Positions 34,242 through 46,705 of a stretch of 64,000 nt of DNA are shown in pieces. Every line of letters starts with the position of its first letter. The stretch's first letter is position 1. This stretch comes from Uranotaenia lowii (taxonomy: Eukaryota > Arthropoda > Insecta > Diptera > Culicidae): the NCBI RefSeq assembly GCF_029784155.1, contig NC_073693.1, forward strand, positions 138,807,988 to 138,871,987, given 5' to 3'. A program made the position numbers and the translations under genes. The notes under the pieces were generated by a model. The model ran no database searches and had not been told where the DNA came from. It saw only the letters and a list, made by a program, of their open reading frames with translations.

Positions 34242-34988
34242 TAGGCGGTAGTTTTCCGATCTAATGGGTAGCGGAGAGCACAAACCAAATTAAAAGAAAA
34301 TTTAAAAAAAAAGATTAAAAAAAAATTATAATTAAAAAAAATATTTTAAAAAGAATAACTGAGGTCAATAAGTAGAAAAGAATAATAAAAGAGAAAAAAA
34401 ACCAAAAAGAAAACTTTTTGGAAAAAAACCAAAAAATATTTTTTGGACCACCCTAGGTGGTCGAACCACCCTATGCCAAACTGTTGTGGAACCAAAAACG
34501 TGGTCTTTTGTTTTGACCTAGCTGGTTGAAGGCTATATACACTATAGCAACAAAACCTTTTGTCTGCTGGAGGATGGAATTGTCCAATACCAAGTGCTAT
34601 ACCACGGCACTGGTAATGGAGCAAACGGAATTTGTCGGTATCCAACTGCCCGCACGGTGTCCACACCTGGATTTTTACGGTAGCCGGAAAAAAAAACTTC
34701 ACGCACTTCACTGTTCACTGTGCACGAGGTGAAAAGAACGTCCGCCTGTGGCGAGTGATGAGAGACGAATGATTGATAATTTACCTAATAAAAAAAAATA
34801 TAATCATCCAATAAAGAAAATCACACACTTCACTCGCTAACAAAATGTGCGAGTAAAATTCATACCAGCGGATTTTCCAGCGAGATAAACTTTTCACTAC
34901 CAGGAATAACACTCTTCAAAAATCAGTACGATTAATTTTCTGAGTGGGTGATCGGAATTGCACACCATGCTGTACAGGGTACTAACTG
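34242..34988 (-). promoter_or_regulatory. I-clade element 5' UTR with presumed internal promoter
   Basis: About 750 bp lie between the upstream target duplication and ORF1. The part nearest ORF1 (34290-34440) is very A/T-rich. The element start on the minus strand reads AGTTAGTACCCTGTACAG. I-clade elements use an internal TATA-less promoter at the 5' end; that is family knowledge, and no promoter motif is proven here. Confidence 0.5.
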
Positions 34989-34999
34989 CCTGACGGGTT

Positions 35000-37874
35000 G
35001 TTTCATTTGTTCAGAGAATCCAATGTTGCCACATAGGCAGCATCAGAAATGACCAAGCGGTGGAAGCAAACAGTGACAGCTCAGATGATCATCCGCTGAT
35101 TTCCTTCATGCACTACTTTTCTCACACAACCCAATCCTCGCTTTAAAACACACTCCACTCATATCACACCACCCAACACACACTATTAAACTCACACCCC
35201 CCAACACTACCCATCGCCCACCAACCGCATACCACCCACCCATCGCACACCATCTATCCAAAACACGCGTAATCCACCATTCAAACCGAAAAAAATTCAA
35301 ACATTTTTTAAATGATAACTTGGTTAATAATTCACTTTCTTCGGAATCCAACCTAAAAGCCACTTGTTTTGTTAGCGATTGCTATGTGGTCTGAAGGGAA
35401 TCTGCGATGCCAGGTAAATTTTTGACGTTTTGCTTTCCAAAATCTCCCTCACCAATCTTAACTCTTCTATGGAGGACATGGTGTCGCTAGTGGTTTCTGA
35501 ATAACTCCCATTGAAAACATGATACTGATTCGAGATGCCAGCCGCCAGGTAAGCCAGCTAAATGATTGACGTTTTGTAGTTAGAAGAAAATTTATGGCCA
35601 GAGATGCCAATGTGTCTGAGTTTTCAGGATTTGCCTGATTTTTCGAGGCTCAGCTTTAAAAGGTCATCACTTTGAGCAAAATTTTAGTAACTTTGACGTA
35701 TCCTGATTTCACAAGTCCCTGTTTTTGAAAAAAAAATGTTGGCAACCCTGTGAATCTTTTTTCCCAAAAGATTCCCAAAAGCTTGCTAACTAATAATAAT
35801 TCCCATTCCAATGAGACGCATGAGGGCTACGTCAGGCAAATAGAAATTGTGCATTTTTTACTTTTCGACAGAAAAATGAGTACTTTTTGAAAAGATTTGT
35901 TATCGTTTATGATAAAAATTCTTGCTGGGACCAAACAAAATCAACAAAGCTATTGTTTCATAGATGAGGCATGCTCAGTTTGGTAAAACTTGTAAACTTA
36001 TAGAAGGCAAAACTCTCTTAAAGACTTAAACAAAGTTTTAAGAATGATCATTCTAATGACACAAAATTTGATACCTACTCACTGGTCGGTGATTCTGTTT
36101 TTTTTATCTTCTGTTTTCCACCCCTAGCATGAGGGTAAAGGGCTGAACTTTCTGAGAGCTTTGCTCCTTTTGCAATGAGTCAAGCGTTTAGATCAAAGCA
36201 GTCATTGTAAGCTTTTCGCGCAAGCGTTTGATATGAAGCTCGTGTGTGGATCACATTCCTTGCATAATTGCCCGGCGCAAACATTTTGACGACATCGGCC
36301 TTGAATCCGCTTATACTTTTATTTAATTCGCCTTTTGTTATGCAGCTGAAAGAGCTGCAAACTATTTTTATCGGCCGTTTCAGATCATAAATAGGTATTA
36401 AATCGACAATTTATAGAAGAATGATTTTTCGTGAAGTTAAATTCCTTTAAAAAAATCGACAAACCCGAGTATGCTTATTTAATACGAAAAACACATTGAC
36501 AGAGGACAGGTTGTCTTAATTGAACGTGAACTTCTCGGTTGTTTCTTAAATAGAACCTCTGTAACTTTTTTTTCAGCCCAATTCAGGCAAACTTCACCTC
36601 GCTACGAAGTTATATTTACCCTTTTCCCCTGCTTTGAGGTGAATTTCCCCTCGAAGAGGTAGAAGTTACCTTTTTTAGTTTGACGAGCGTTCATTTTTTT
36701 TATCTTGGTAAATTTCACCTTTTTATTATTTTCCGTGTAAATAAAATATTGGGGCGTGTAGTTTCTGCATGATCGAAGACATTACATACATATGACGATT
36801 TGTAAGAGATTTATGATAATAAAACAGTTCAACCGTTTGGATAGAAGCTCCTTTCACAAAGCTACGTTAACATTTCGACTCCAAACGAGTTTTTTTTACT
36901 AATACCGTATTTGTTTATGCCGAGTGTTACACTAGTGCTGCATTGGTGCACCACTAGGTGCTGTCAAACTGTTTGTTTATTCGGACAGTGTTGCACTGGT
37001 TTTGACCTGGTGTTGCACTGCCATCGGGCGGTAGTGCCCCGAAAATTTTGTCAGTGTTGCGAGAGAGCGTGTGAGTGAGTGAGGTAGCAATACACTGGTG
37101 ACGATTTGTGTTTGTTTTTATCGGGTATGGTGGAACACTGAACGAGGGGAGAAAACAAATACGATATTAGTCTCGCGGCTTCCCTCACGTTCAATTTTTT
37201 TGGAACAGAACGAATCGTAATGAAATTTTCAGCATTGATAGAGGAAACATTTCCGAACAAAGTACTGTCAAAACATTCCAGATCCGACAACTAGGAGCGC
37301 TATGGTATAATAAACAGTACGTCCAGTTTCATCGTGATCCATGCTTTACTACAGTTAAAAAAAAAATCTAACTTGTTGATAGAAATTTAGTCCCGAATGT
37401 CTGATAAAATTAGACAAAGCTTGCAAATTGCCCGGATTTTATCCGAGTTTTTGCACATTATATCCAAAATCGAACAAAAACTCAAATTGAGTACCGTCAA
37501 ACGGGGCAACATGCAAAAGCAGGGTTAGATGCAACATTTGTATACCACAACACTCATTCAATTTTCATTTCAATATACTGTAATGAAGTTATCATTGAAT
37601 AGTAACAAATTGATGATAACATAGTTTTTAACATCTTGAAAGAGTTTTTTATAGTTTTTGATTGTCATAAAAAATTTAAAAAAATCGATCAATAGATGTA
37701 CAAATTTTTACATTTTTCGATGCCGTGAAAAACTTTACCTAGTATGACGGATTGGCTTAATGATATCACCTACAAACTTTATATTGCTATCATTATTCTA
37801 TACCAACACTGTTGGTGTATACATATTTTTCGTACAATCACCAAATTTTTTTAAACAAGTATTTTTATAATTCA
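35000..37874. other. Non-coding DNA
   Basis: No supported gene. Visible items are a strongly C/A-rich strand at about 35100-35280 (CACACCACCCAAC-like words), a 'TTTACCTTTTT' family fragment at about 36590-36740, and a possible single element end 'GTACCGTCAAACGGGGCAAC' at about 37492. The latter recalls a common insect MITE terminus but has no visible partner. Confidence 0.4.
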
Positions 37875-39603
37875 ACTAGCTGATTTTACCCGGCTATGCT
37901 CGGGTTCACATAAAACATAAATCAAAATGAGTCGTTAGACTTTGAGAATTTTTATATTAAACTAAATCATTATAAGCAATTTTGCGCAACTTTGGCCATA
38001 GTTCAGTTTTTTATTGAGATTATTCACTGTGTTTATCGTTTTCATATTATAGAAAAAATTAAAGGTATGAGCTATAAATTAAAAGACATACAAAATAATT
38101 TCCCTTGAAAGCTTATTCATCACGATACACATTTTTTCCATCCACCATTTTTTAGGAAGCTTGAAAAGATTTTGACTTTTATTTGTTATCTTCAAATGAT
38201 CAAATTGTTTTGATATCTTTCCATCTTTTGGATATCATTCCACTTTTCAAGACGGATGATCTCCCTGTACAATGGTATATTAGACCTTTATCTACTTTGA
38301 AATTTCTAAACAAACATCCGAATCTGGTTAAACCATGTTGAAGACTCACATTGCATGTTTTAAACTATTTGTGTACTATTTTCGATTTTTAATTTCACAC
38401 TGTTTTATGAGTACTTGGTCTTAAATGTGAAATTTCCACATTTTGTTTTTTGAAGTTTTTGAAAACAACCCACCTCTGAACCGAAGTAACCATTTTAATT
38501 TAATATGTGAGTTACATTTCAATGTTCCTAATCTTGGACATTCATCCCATTAATGCTTGTGAAGTGTGATCAATTTTAAAGTTCATTTGTTTAAATTCGC
38601 AGTACTAAACGGTTCAACTATAAGTTTTATATAAATTGGATGGTAGAATTGAACTAATTGACTCAAAAGTTATAAATTGGCCAAAGAAATAGAACTGCAT
38701 AAAACTGAAAACCTCAGATTTAATTAATAAAAGTTTCATGTAATGGATTTGTTTCCAACGGAACCAAAAGTTTTTCCAGATAATAGACGATCAATTTTCT
38801 AATCCCCCGTTAAAATTCCCCGACGGCTATTAAAGCGTTGAAATCGAGGCCTTCAACTTACAACTTTGAATCTTATTATTTTTTCTTTCTCTATGAGAGA
38901 TTCTAAAAATTCGACAATAGTTGGTTCATATAAGCTGGAATTTATGAAAATCGGTTCATTCAGCTGAAGAAGTCAATTCACTGTTCACTGTTCAGGTCAC
39001 TGTATATTTATGTAGACTCTCAAAGCACCCCAGTGGCGGTAAAAAGACATACACCGTCTTGGGGGTCACCGGTAGGGAGCACTTTGAAAATCACTACAAT
39101 TCTATTCAATATATTTCTAACAGGCTAGTTGTATTTTTCAATCCAAAATGTAGGCTCATTATTGCATTCAAATATGTATCTCCTACCAGTACCACGTGCT
39201 TAGAACAGAAGAAGGAATAAAAATACCCGCCAAAATTCCCCCTTTCAAATTTTCAATGCTCAGCAAGCTTTGATTTTCTTTCCAGTATACGTGAACTTTG
39301 AATGGTCGTTGCTAATGCTCGGCCCATAATGATGGTGATGAAAAAAACCCCGCCAAAGGAAACGAAAATCGGCTGCCAAATGGGTGCCATGACTTTTGGT
39401 TCGTGGGAATTAAATAGAACGTTGTATGGGAGGGTCCTTTTTCTTAGGTGGGAGGGGCTCAGAACTATTACTAAAACCTTACCCTGGTTCAACTACATCT
39501 CTGTACCAAATTTCAGGCTGATCGGTTCAGCGGTGTGGATTTGTATAAGGTGCATACAAACAAACAAACATATATAGTCCAACTCATCTTTATATATTAG
39601 ATT
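37875..39603 (+). repeat. 'CTAGCTG...CCCGG' repeat, about 1.7 kb
   Basis: It starts ACTAGCTGATTTTACCCGGC and ends with 'ACAAACAAACAAACATATATAG' type sequence and 'TATATATTAGATT'. The start, the ACAAACAAAC run and the TATATA-AGATT end match the layout of the copy at 58683-60037. Part of the interior (39295-39540) carries a less AT-rich block with an open frame of about 90 codons on the plus strand, including GAMTFGSWELNRTLYG; no domain was recognised. Class is unknown; a non-autonomous retroelement is one option. Confidence 0.55.
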
Positions 39604-41860
39604 TCGAGAAACAAGCGTCAATTGTTTTTCTTCATGATTTTTATCAAATAATTTTGATATTGGCTGATATTGGAGAGAATGCTCCGAATTTGCACGACCC
39701 GAATACTTAGGAAAAAATATCTTGAAAGCTTAGGCTAGTATAATTCCGGATTTTGTTGTTCCAAATTTGCTTATAAACATCAAAATTCGATGTCTATGCT
39801 AAGAATTCGGATTTCGTATCCAGTTTACTGTCAGTTTGGATCATCATTGGGAAAAAATCCTGATTCGAATCCCGGTTCACATTAAAAACTCATAATTTCG
39901 GAATATGAAAAGAAAATATTTGAAATTATAAACCTTGAATTGAAACTAAAGAAAGTTTCGTAATGGTGATTCCGAATTGAAAAATCTGAAACAGTTTCAT
40001 CATTCGAATATTCATTCAGATTTACAAGTTGAATTTTGAACAAATAACTGAAGTTAGATTTCAGAATTCAAATAAGAGATTTCTGGTTGAAATACTGATC
40101 CAAATTTCGTTTTTTTTGGCTCATAATTAGTAAGAATTGTTATCTGGAACTTAGATTCAAAAATCGTTTTTAAATTCGGAATTCAGATTTCAAACACAGG
40201 TTAAAAAGGCAGTACTTTGATTCGAAATCAAAATTAAACACTCAGATTCAGTTCGAGTTTATGTTTTATAATAAAATTTCATATATCAATGTGAGCATTT
40301 AAATAGAGATTCAAATTACAGGAAATCACAGTTCCATAATTTTGATTCTGGATTCAAAATTAAACTCGTAAATTCAATCAGAGTCAGTTGGAACACAAAC
40401 CAAAATAAATCATAAACATAAAATAAAATTAAGACTTTCGAGAAACCTTATTCGTTTTTAGATTCATGAAATCATGAAATAATCATGAAATAAATTATTA
40501 TAGTAATTTTTGTGGCTTTGGTTTATTATTTAACATTATTTATACTCCTGAACAAAGTTTCAAACTAATTTTTTTAATTTAAATCGAGTTTACAAGAGTA
40601 AAAAATAAATCGAATTTGAATCGCAAACTTTATCTGTTACTATTATTTATAAACATTTGATTATTTTTTACCAATGCCTCAAAAGATCATGTTTGTGGTC
40701 AAAATTAGCTCCCTGCTTTCTACTTTTAAGTGAATTTAAGAAAAAAAGTTCTTAAAAATGAAATCTTCAAACCCTTAATTTATTTTTTAAAACTTCTTAA
40801 AAAAAATTGGCTACTTCTAGGACTTAGAAAGTTGGAAATAAAAATTAATAATTTTTTTTAAATGTAAATCAACTCAAACCTGAATAATTACATATAACCT
40901 TCATTTTTTTTTAAATATTCCTCATAAATGCATAATTCAAGCAAAAATGTCATAGGAAAAAATATGTCACAAAAACCTCCCCAAGAACCGAAGTTCTTCA
41001 CTCCAAACACAAATATATTTTGAGGGAGGTACCATGGAATGTTGAATATTTGTAACAATTTTAAGCATTGTTTCTTGAAAATACTTTCATCAAACAGCTT
41101 CTTTGCAGTGTAACTTCAAAGTCCCATTTCAAGGCCATTTGAAGACAGTTTTTGAAATTTTTATCAATTTTTTTTGTCACGATTCAGGTAGGAAATCAGT
41201 TCATTCGATTTATTTTTATAAATCTTCATAGAATTCGTAACATATTCAAGCTTTGAAAAATGTAATTCTGGTTTAACTATGATTACTTATTTGTATCAAG
41301 AAAATGAAATTTAAAAATTCAACTTGGAAAAATAGCTCTTCGATGATTTTTTCCTCAACAGGGCGTTTGATAGGAGATCGTTTCCTCATATTTTAAGAAA
41401 TGTCGAATTTGTTGTTTTAATGCTACAAAAATACACTGTGCCGTGCATAAAGATAATTTGTAGATTTATCTCAAATTTCTATATTGTTTTTAACTCTTGA
41501 AAATTGAATTTTATATTCGAAGTTAATTATCGAGAGATTCGAATTGTTATTAAATTTTACAACTTACGATTTGCTTACCGCACATTTCTTGAACTGTTGT
41601 GTTCTGGCATAGTAATTCAAATAATAACAAGGCCGTAACAAATTTCAAATCCTTCTTTGGTCACTTGGAGTTGAAACGTCACGACGGGGAGGGAGAGGGG
41701 GTGATAATGAAAAATAATCCAAATTTTCAATAAATTAGAACAAATTGGATAAAAGCTTGCACGCAACAAACTTGCATGCAACAACTTGCAATCAACATAG
41801 TACAAAACACAAAAAAAATTTGTTAGTTTGGATCGATAATTTGAAAAAATCTCGAATATA
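39604..41860. other. AT-rich non-coding DNA
   Basis: No supported gene. From about 39800 to 40400 there is repetitive 'GATTCAAAATT/CAGATTC/GAATTC' wording that looks like an old decayed short-period repeat. Confidence 0.4.
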
Positions 41861-43188
41861 GCTTAGTTCTTTTAGAAATGGGACAGCTACGAATGCGTGT
41901 ATCTCAAAAACCTTTCGTTTGATCTAAATACTTCCTATGAAGGAAATGAAGGTAATCTTATGATAATTCATGAAAAAATTATATTTAGTATATTTATTGG
42001 ATTTTCGTAAGAATAAATTCTTCTTTATTCTTGGTACCTCCCATTGGCTAGCGCACACTTTTTTCAGTCATGATATTGATCAGTTTTTCAAACTCATACT
42101 TCGTCTAATCTGTATTTCAGGTGGCTACATCCTCCTCCTTCAATTTCTGCTACTTTTCGGACCAATACTTCTCTTTTAAAAGAAACTGAGGGCAATTCAG
42201 TCTAAACAGCTGTTTCGAAATTAACAAATTTGATTATGCGTTGCGTTGGATGCGTTTTAAATGGAATTTTTGCTGGCAAAATCTTGCAATAACGAAGTAA
42301 AACCATCATAGGATTGAACTTAAAGTATAATCGATTCGTATAGATCGTAGGTTGCGAAGGGTACATAAAAGATGACTCTTTTTAGGCTTTTAAAAACAGT
42401 GAAAACCATAGTTTTCGTTTTGAAAATTGTTGTTTTTTTCCCACAGGAGCAGAATCTTGGCAAATCATTATATTTTATACAAAATAACCAGCAAATACAT
42501 ACTTTAATATACTCGGGACCTTGCCATGAGCAGACATGGTATAGGATACAAACGCTGGAATTTGTTTAAAATAGGGTATTTCATGAGATTTTTCGTTCAT
42601 CAGAAATCATCTGTCCCATAGCCTCGGAATCGGCTATACAGCTTACGAGCTGTGAAATTAGAAAAAAAATGTTGATTGAGGTTATGTTTGAATGACTCAT
42701 TACCAGGCAACACTTTCAGCTTGCCGGAGAAAACAAAAATTCAAATTTCAGCGATCTACCCTTAGTTTTTCGCTTATGAAAAATTTAAAATGCTGGTATG
42801 AGACTTGACTTCCCTGATGACCCTTAGCGGAAGTTGCCGATCATATGCTTCACTCCAATGCTTGATTTGAACTTTGTGGACATTTTTGACAGTATTTCCA
42901 TACTTTTCCACCACTCACACACGGTAATTTATCGAATATTCAACGGTTTTGTCAGCTATCAATTTGATAATGATGGATTTTGAATGAAACTGTGCAAAAT
43001 TATTTTTCCCTTTTTCTCTTGCGTCGTAAGTATCTCCAAAACGCGTGAATTTTGAAATTTGAAAAAAAAAAAATAGGTTGGGTATTACTTTTCACAGGCA
43101 ACAAAATGCTGTCAAAATTTTGAATGTCCGATTACTAGTAAACGAGCTATTAGCAAGAGAAAGCGTCCCATTTGTAGAAGAACTAAGC
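41861..43188. mobile_element. Probable TIR element, about 1.3 kb
   Basis: The left end GCTTAGTTCTTTTAGAAATG and the right end, whose complement is GCTTAGTTCTTCTACAAATG, are imperfect inverted repeats of about 24 bp running on into GGGAC. AT-rich flanks make the target duplication unclear. No transposase frame is visible, so it would be non-autonomous. Confidence 0.55.
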
Positions 43189-43434
43189 TTTATAAAGAGT
43201 GATACAATCCCCATTATCTACAATTTTACTATTGCTCTTTATAATCATTGAATTTCCGAAGAATTAATCAAATTTTTCAATGAAATACCTTTAACTTTAT
43301 TCATTCCCCCCTCAGGATTTTTGGAAAATCGAAGGGGGGAGGTTGGTGATTATAAAAGAAGAATTTGATATTTGTTCCGGCCTAATTAATAATTCTGAAT
43401 TTTGAATTTTGGGTGGAATCCCTGATCTTGGAAC

Positions 43435-43560
43435 CAAAACTAAATTTTGATTTTCATTCGTTAATTTTCCCGGTTTTGGGTCTGAATTCCCGTTTTTTCC
43501 CGGTTTTCCCGGTTTTCCCGGTTCGATTTTCAATTCCCGGTTTTCCCGGTTCTGTGGTCA
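43435..43560. repeat. TTTTCCCGG short tandem repeat at the end of an element
   Basis: At least six copies of 'TTTTCCCGGT' or 'ATTCCCGG' variants occur. The tract ends in TTCTGTGGTCACCCTGA, which looks like an element terminus (CAGGGTGACCACA read in reverse). The opposite end was not found. The wording resembles the interior of the hAT-like MITE at 47589. Confidence 0.6.
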
Positions 43561-43565
43561 CCCTG

Positions 43566-43955
43566 AGTTCGGTTGCCACATAGCCCGGTTTTTGTTGGGT
43601 GTGCGCAGATATATCACACAAAATTTGTTAACAGGCCGGCCTGGCCACTTTATTTGGCAAATCAAACCAAATATACAAATTGTGTTGTTTCTGCCCCCAA
43701 AACGAATTTTTTGAGCAACTTTTGTAAAAATTATCATGAAAAGTTTTTCGGAAGCCTTCAATAGGATTTAAATCTGTCGATAAGTTTTGATGAAAAAGAT
43801 TTCTTGATTTCTGTTGAGTAATTTGTGAGTTTTGACCAAATTTGTCCGGATATTACCCGGAGTTTTGGTCGTCAATTTTGAAATCAAATGCCCCCAATGT
43901 GACAGATTTTGATTAAAAAATTGCCCGCATTTGTTTGGCAACCTTAGTGTAGAGT
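43566..43955. repeat. Dispersed repeat with GGTTGCCA ends
   Basis: It begins GTTCGGTTGCCACATAGCCC and ends TTTGTTTGGCAACCTTAG, with GGTTGCCA/TGGCAACC as inverted ends. Interior phrases match 26300-26620. It is probably a MITE; no clear target duplication was seen. Confidence 0.5.
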
Positions 43956-44047
43956 GACGTGATCCCATTTGTTGGTTTTGATAGATGTTTTGAATTTTAG
44001 TGTATTCTATATCTATCTTAGTTGACTATATTTGACAGCATATTATA

Positions 44048-44350
44048 AGAGCAAGTTCACTGGTGTTGGGAAAAGTGGTAGAAATTTTGACACTTACGGC
44101 ACATTTTGAAAATTTTGCCATGTAAAAACATTTTCAAGATCTGTGGCCTTCAAGTTTTTTTTACAACACGTGTTGTATTGTCGCATGCTGTGATGCAAAA
44201 ATAGTAATATTTCTATCACATACGGCTGAAATAGAAACAGTGTTGTAAAAAAATACAACGCCCCAAGATCTTGAAAACATTTTTGCTTGGTAAAATTTTC
44301 AAAATGTCAAAATTTCTACCACTTTTTCCCAACACCAGTGAACTTGCTCT
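44048..44350. mobile_element. 303-bp palindromic MITE
   Basis: The ends AGAGCAAGTTCACTGGTGTT and its inverted complement continue for more than 40 bp with few mismatches (through GGGAAAAGTGGTAGAAATTT). The centre also folds back. It interrupts a dispersed repeat whose other copy at 26150-26220 lacks it. The TSD is uncertain, possibly TA. Confidence 0.8.
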
Positions 44351-44939
44351 AATGAACTGCTGCGTTTAAAAAATTGGGTATGTTGTGCTATGATTGGTGA
44401 AAACTCTCCATGTTTTTTAAATTACAATTACAATTTCATGTAAATGGCCACCACTTAAATCGATGCTTAGTGACTAAGATTCATTGAAATTGCTCTATAC
44501 GAGTTTTCGGCAATAACACAAAGCATAAAATTCATTGATTAAATATATTCACTTGTTTTGATTGTAATTAACGATATTTTCCATCGATATCCTCACCTCA
44601 AGTCGAACTCTCCTCTTTTGTTTATGGCACAATTCTTAACCACGAATCTGACTTGTGGTAAAACACACTGTTCAGTATAGGAGACAAAAGCCACCAGGAG
44701 CAACCATAGAATTACGAATTTATCAATTTCCAATGTTCCCAACTCATTAACATACAGAATGTTTTCGGGAAAAAAATACCATCCAATCTGAAACTTATAA
44801 AGAACGCGATATCTTGATTAATAATGTACGCTGAACAAACTACAGAACTCATAAATTTGCCGCAATCGACAATTCGCGGCCTGATTATTTATTCCCACTG
44901 ATTTGATCTAATTTTCTCCACTACTTTGTTTCTTTCCAG
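44351..44939 (+). other. Intron sequence before the LRR exon
   Basis: AT-rich intron without recognisable genes. It ends with a pyrimidine-rich tract and acceptor (TTTGTTTCTTTCCAG) directly before 44940. Confidence 0.6.
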
Positions 44940-45155
44940 CGATCTTCGGTACAACCACATCCGAGACGTCCCGAGCGATGCCTTCGGCGGGCTGGCCCAT
45001 TTGCATACCGTGTTCCTGAACGAGAACCAACTGGTGCGGATCCACGAGGGCGCATTCCGCGGCCTGCCGGCACTCAAGTATCTGTACCTGAACAAAAACC
45101 ACATCCAGTCGGTGGCACCGGATGCATTCGAAGATCTGCCCCGGCTTCAGAGCTT
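44940..45155 (+). CDS. Leucine-rich-repeat exon (three LRRs), peroxidasin-like protein
   Basis: This internal exon of 216 nt encodes exactly three 24-residue LRRs. The repeats begin (L)DLRYNHIRDVPSDAFGGL, then VFLNENQLVRIHEGAFRGL and YLYLNKNHIQSVAPDAFEDL. Each fits LxxLxLxxNxIxxxxxxxFxxLxx. The acceptor is TTTCTTTCCAG and the donor is TT|GTGAGTAA. Both junctions fall after codon base 2, so the exon is symmetric and joins in frame to 61029. The GC level is far above the surroundings. LRR repeats of this type form extracellular, secreted or membrane-anchored solenoids. The order and wording resemble the N-terminal LRR block of insect peroxidasin, a secreted matrix peroxidase that cross-links collagen IV. 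Other LRR ectodomain proteins remain possible. The signal-peptide and N-cap exon lie upstream and were not found. Confidence 0.88.
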
Positions 45156-46705
45156 GTGAGTAACCAACCACCATCTCTCGCTTCCGCTAACTTCCTAACT
45201 TCCCGTCTGTCTACCTTCCTCGGCTAGGAGTCATTTTATTGCTACTTCACAGCCTTTCCGGCTGTGGGCTGAATAGAATTTGATGACGAAAGCTATGTCG
45301 ACAAACGATGACGATGATGATGATAATATTTGATTTGATTTGGATTTGCGGATACGCCAGCGGAAATGGAATTGCGGTTGATTATGGGTTTTGATTCTCG
45401 GTGTCTGAGAGTACCAGTGCTATCAATTTGTCGAGTTTTGTGAATGATTCGTATGACAATTATTTTGTTGAAGCGTATTGACCTATTTTATTTCATTCCG
45501 CAAGAAATAATATTGATGCCAGGAATTTTCATCACAACTTCAAAAGCGGACCCATCAATATTTTCTATTATTGGAAGAAAAACAAAAGAAAAAAAATCAA
45601 TAAAAAAAACTCAAGAACTGATGTAAAGTTGAAAACTTTTAAATCATAACAAAATAATTACTGACGTGAACCTGAATTTTAATGAACACTTAGAATAAAT
45701 CAAGTGACTGTAGGAGTTTTGCATTTTTTCAGGATTCTTTTCAATCTAATTTTAACCAAAATTCGATAATTGAGGACACTGGTTAATTGAATGAAAAACA
45801 GCACTATTTTCTTTTCAAATTTTATTTAATCAATGAACTTGTTCTTATCAACATTATTCCTGGCTACGATGTGAATTTGTTTTTGATGTGACATCAGATC
45901 TTAACCATACAGCTCTCTGATTACAGGCCCGTGCGAAGGACTCGGTAAAGGGATGGGAGATGCTTTTCGAAATTTTAATTCAGCTGGAAATAAAACCTAT
46001 ACCCAAAATGGACAACAAATCCTATAGGTCATAAAAACATTTATTCAAAATTTTGTTCCTATTGCTTAATATGTAATTTGGATGAGATTAAAGCTTCGGA
46101 TATAAGAATCAGTGCACAGAAATAGAATACAAAATAGAAATACAAAAATATAACACTAGATTTCAAAACTAATAAAATCCTAAAATGAATTTAACTTCAA
46201 ATCAAAGACTAACCATGATTAAAACTGGTTTAGCAAAATTATGATACATCTAATTTTTATTTATTTTAATTACAACTTCCTATCTTTAATTTTAATTGAA
46301 GAGTTAATGGAAAGATTTCACTGTAATATCTAGAAATTGAAAAAAAAAAAATTAAATCACGTTTTGAAATGTGAATTGTTGAGAAAAAAATCCATTTTGA
46401 ACTTTAAAGAATTTATTCAAAACACATAGTTGATGATTGAACTCAATTTGATTTAAAAAAAAATTATTTTAAGAATGCCAGTGATGAAAGTCAGATATTT
46501 CACAATAATGACTTTCTACATCTATTGTATTCTAGATGTATAAAGTCATTAATGTGAACTTTACAATACAATTTAAATTCATCATTAAGAGCTTAAAGTG
46601 ACAAAGTTCAGGTTGGAAAACGGGTGATTTCATAAATGATCTACAAGAAAATGATTGAAAAATAGAAAAAAGAAATTCCATGCTTTGTTGTTAACATTGG
46701 AAGAG

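Larger units (their letters stand above)
28605..34988 (-). mobile_element. Near-complete I-clade non-LTR retrotransposon, 6.4 kb
   Basis: The element reads on the minus strand: about 750 bp of 5' UTR, ORF1 (gag), ORF2 (endonuclease, reverse transcriptase, RNase H), 3' UTR and a short A-rich tail. The direct repeat CCTGACGGGTT flanks it at 28594-28604 and 34989-34999. A preceding G on both sides could extend it to 12 bp. Presence of a full 5' region plus a TSD suggests a full-length insertion. I-clade assignment rests on the RNase H domain after the RT and on the triple zinc-knuckle ORF1. ORF1 is intact; ORF2 has a few frameshifts, so the copy is recently dead or nearly so. Confidence 0.9.

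Noticed and set aside
36895..37050. Imperfect repeated GTGTTGCACTGG words suggesting a regulatory array
   Set aside because: Only a few variable copies; not distinguishable from a decayed repeat.
37492..37560. Possible MITE end 'GTACCGTCAAACGGGGCAAC'
   Set aside because: Only one end is visible; without a partner the element cannot be delimited.
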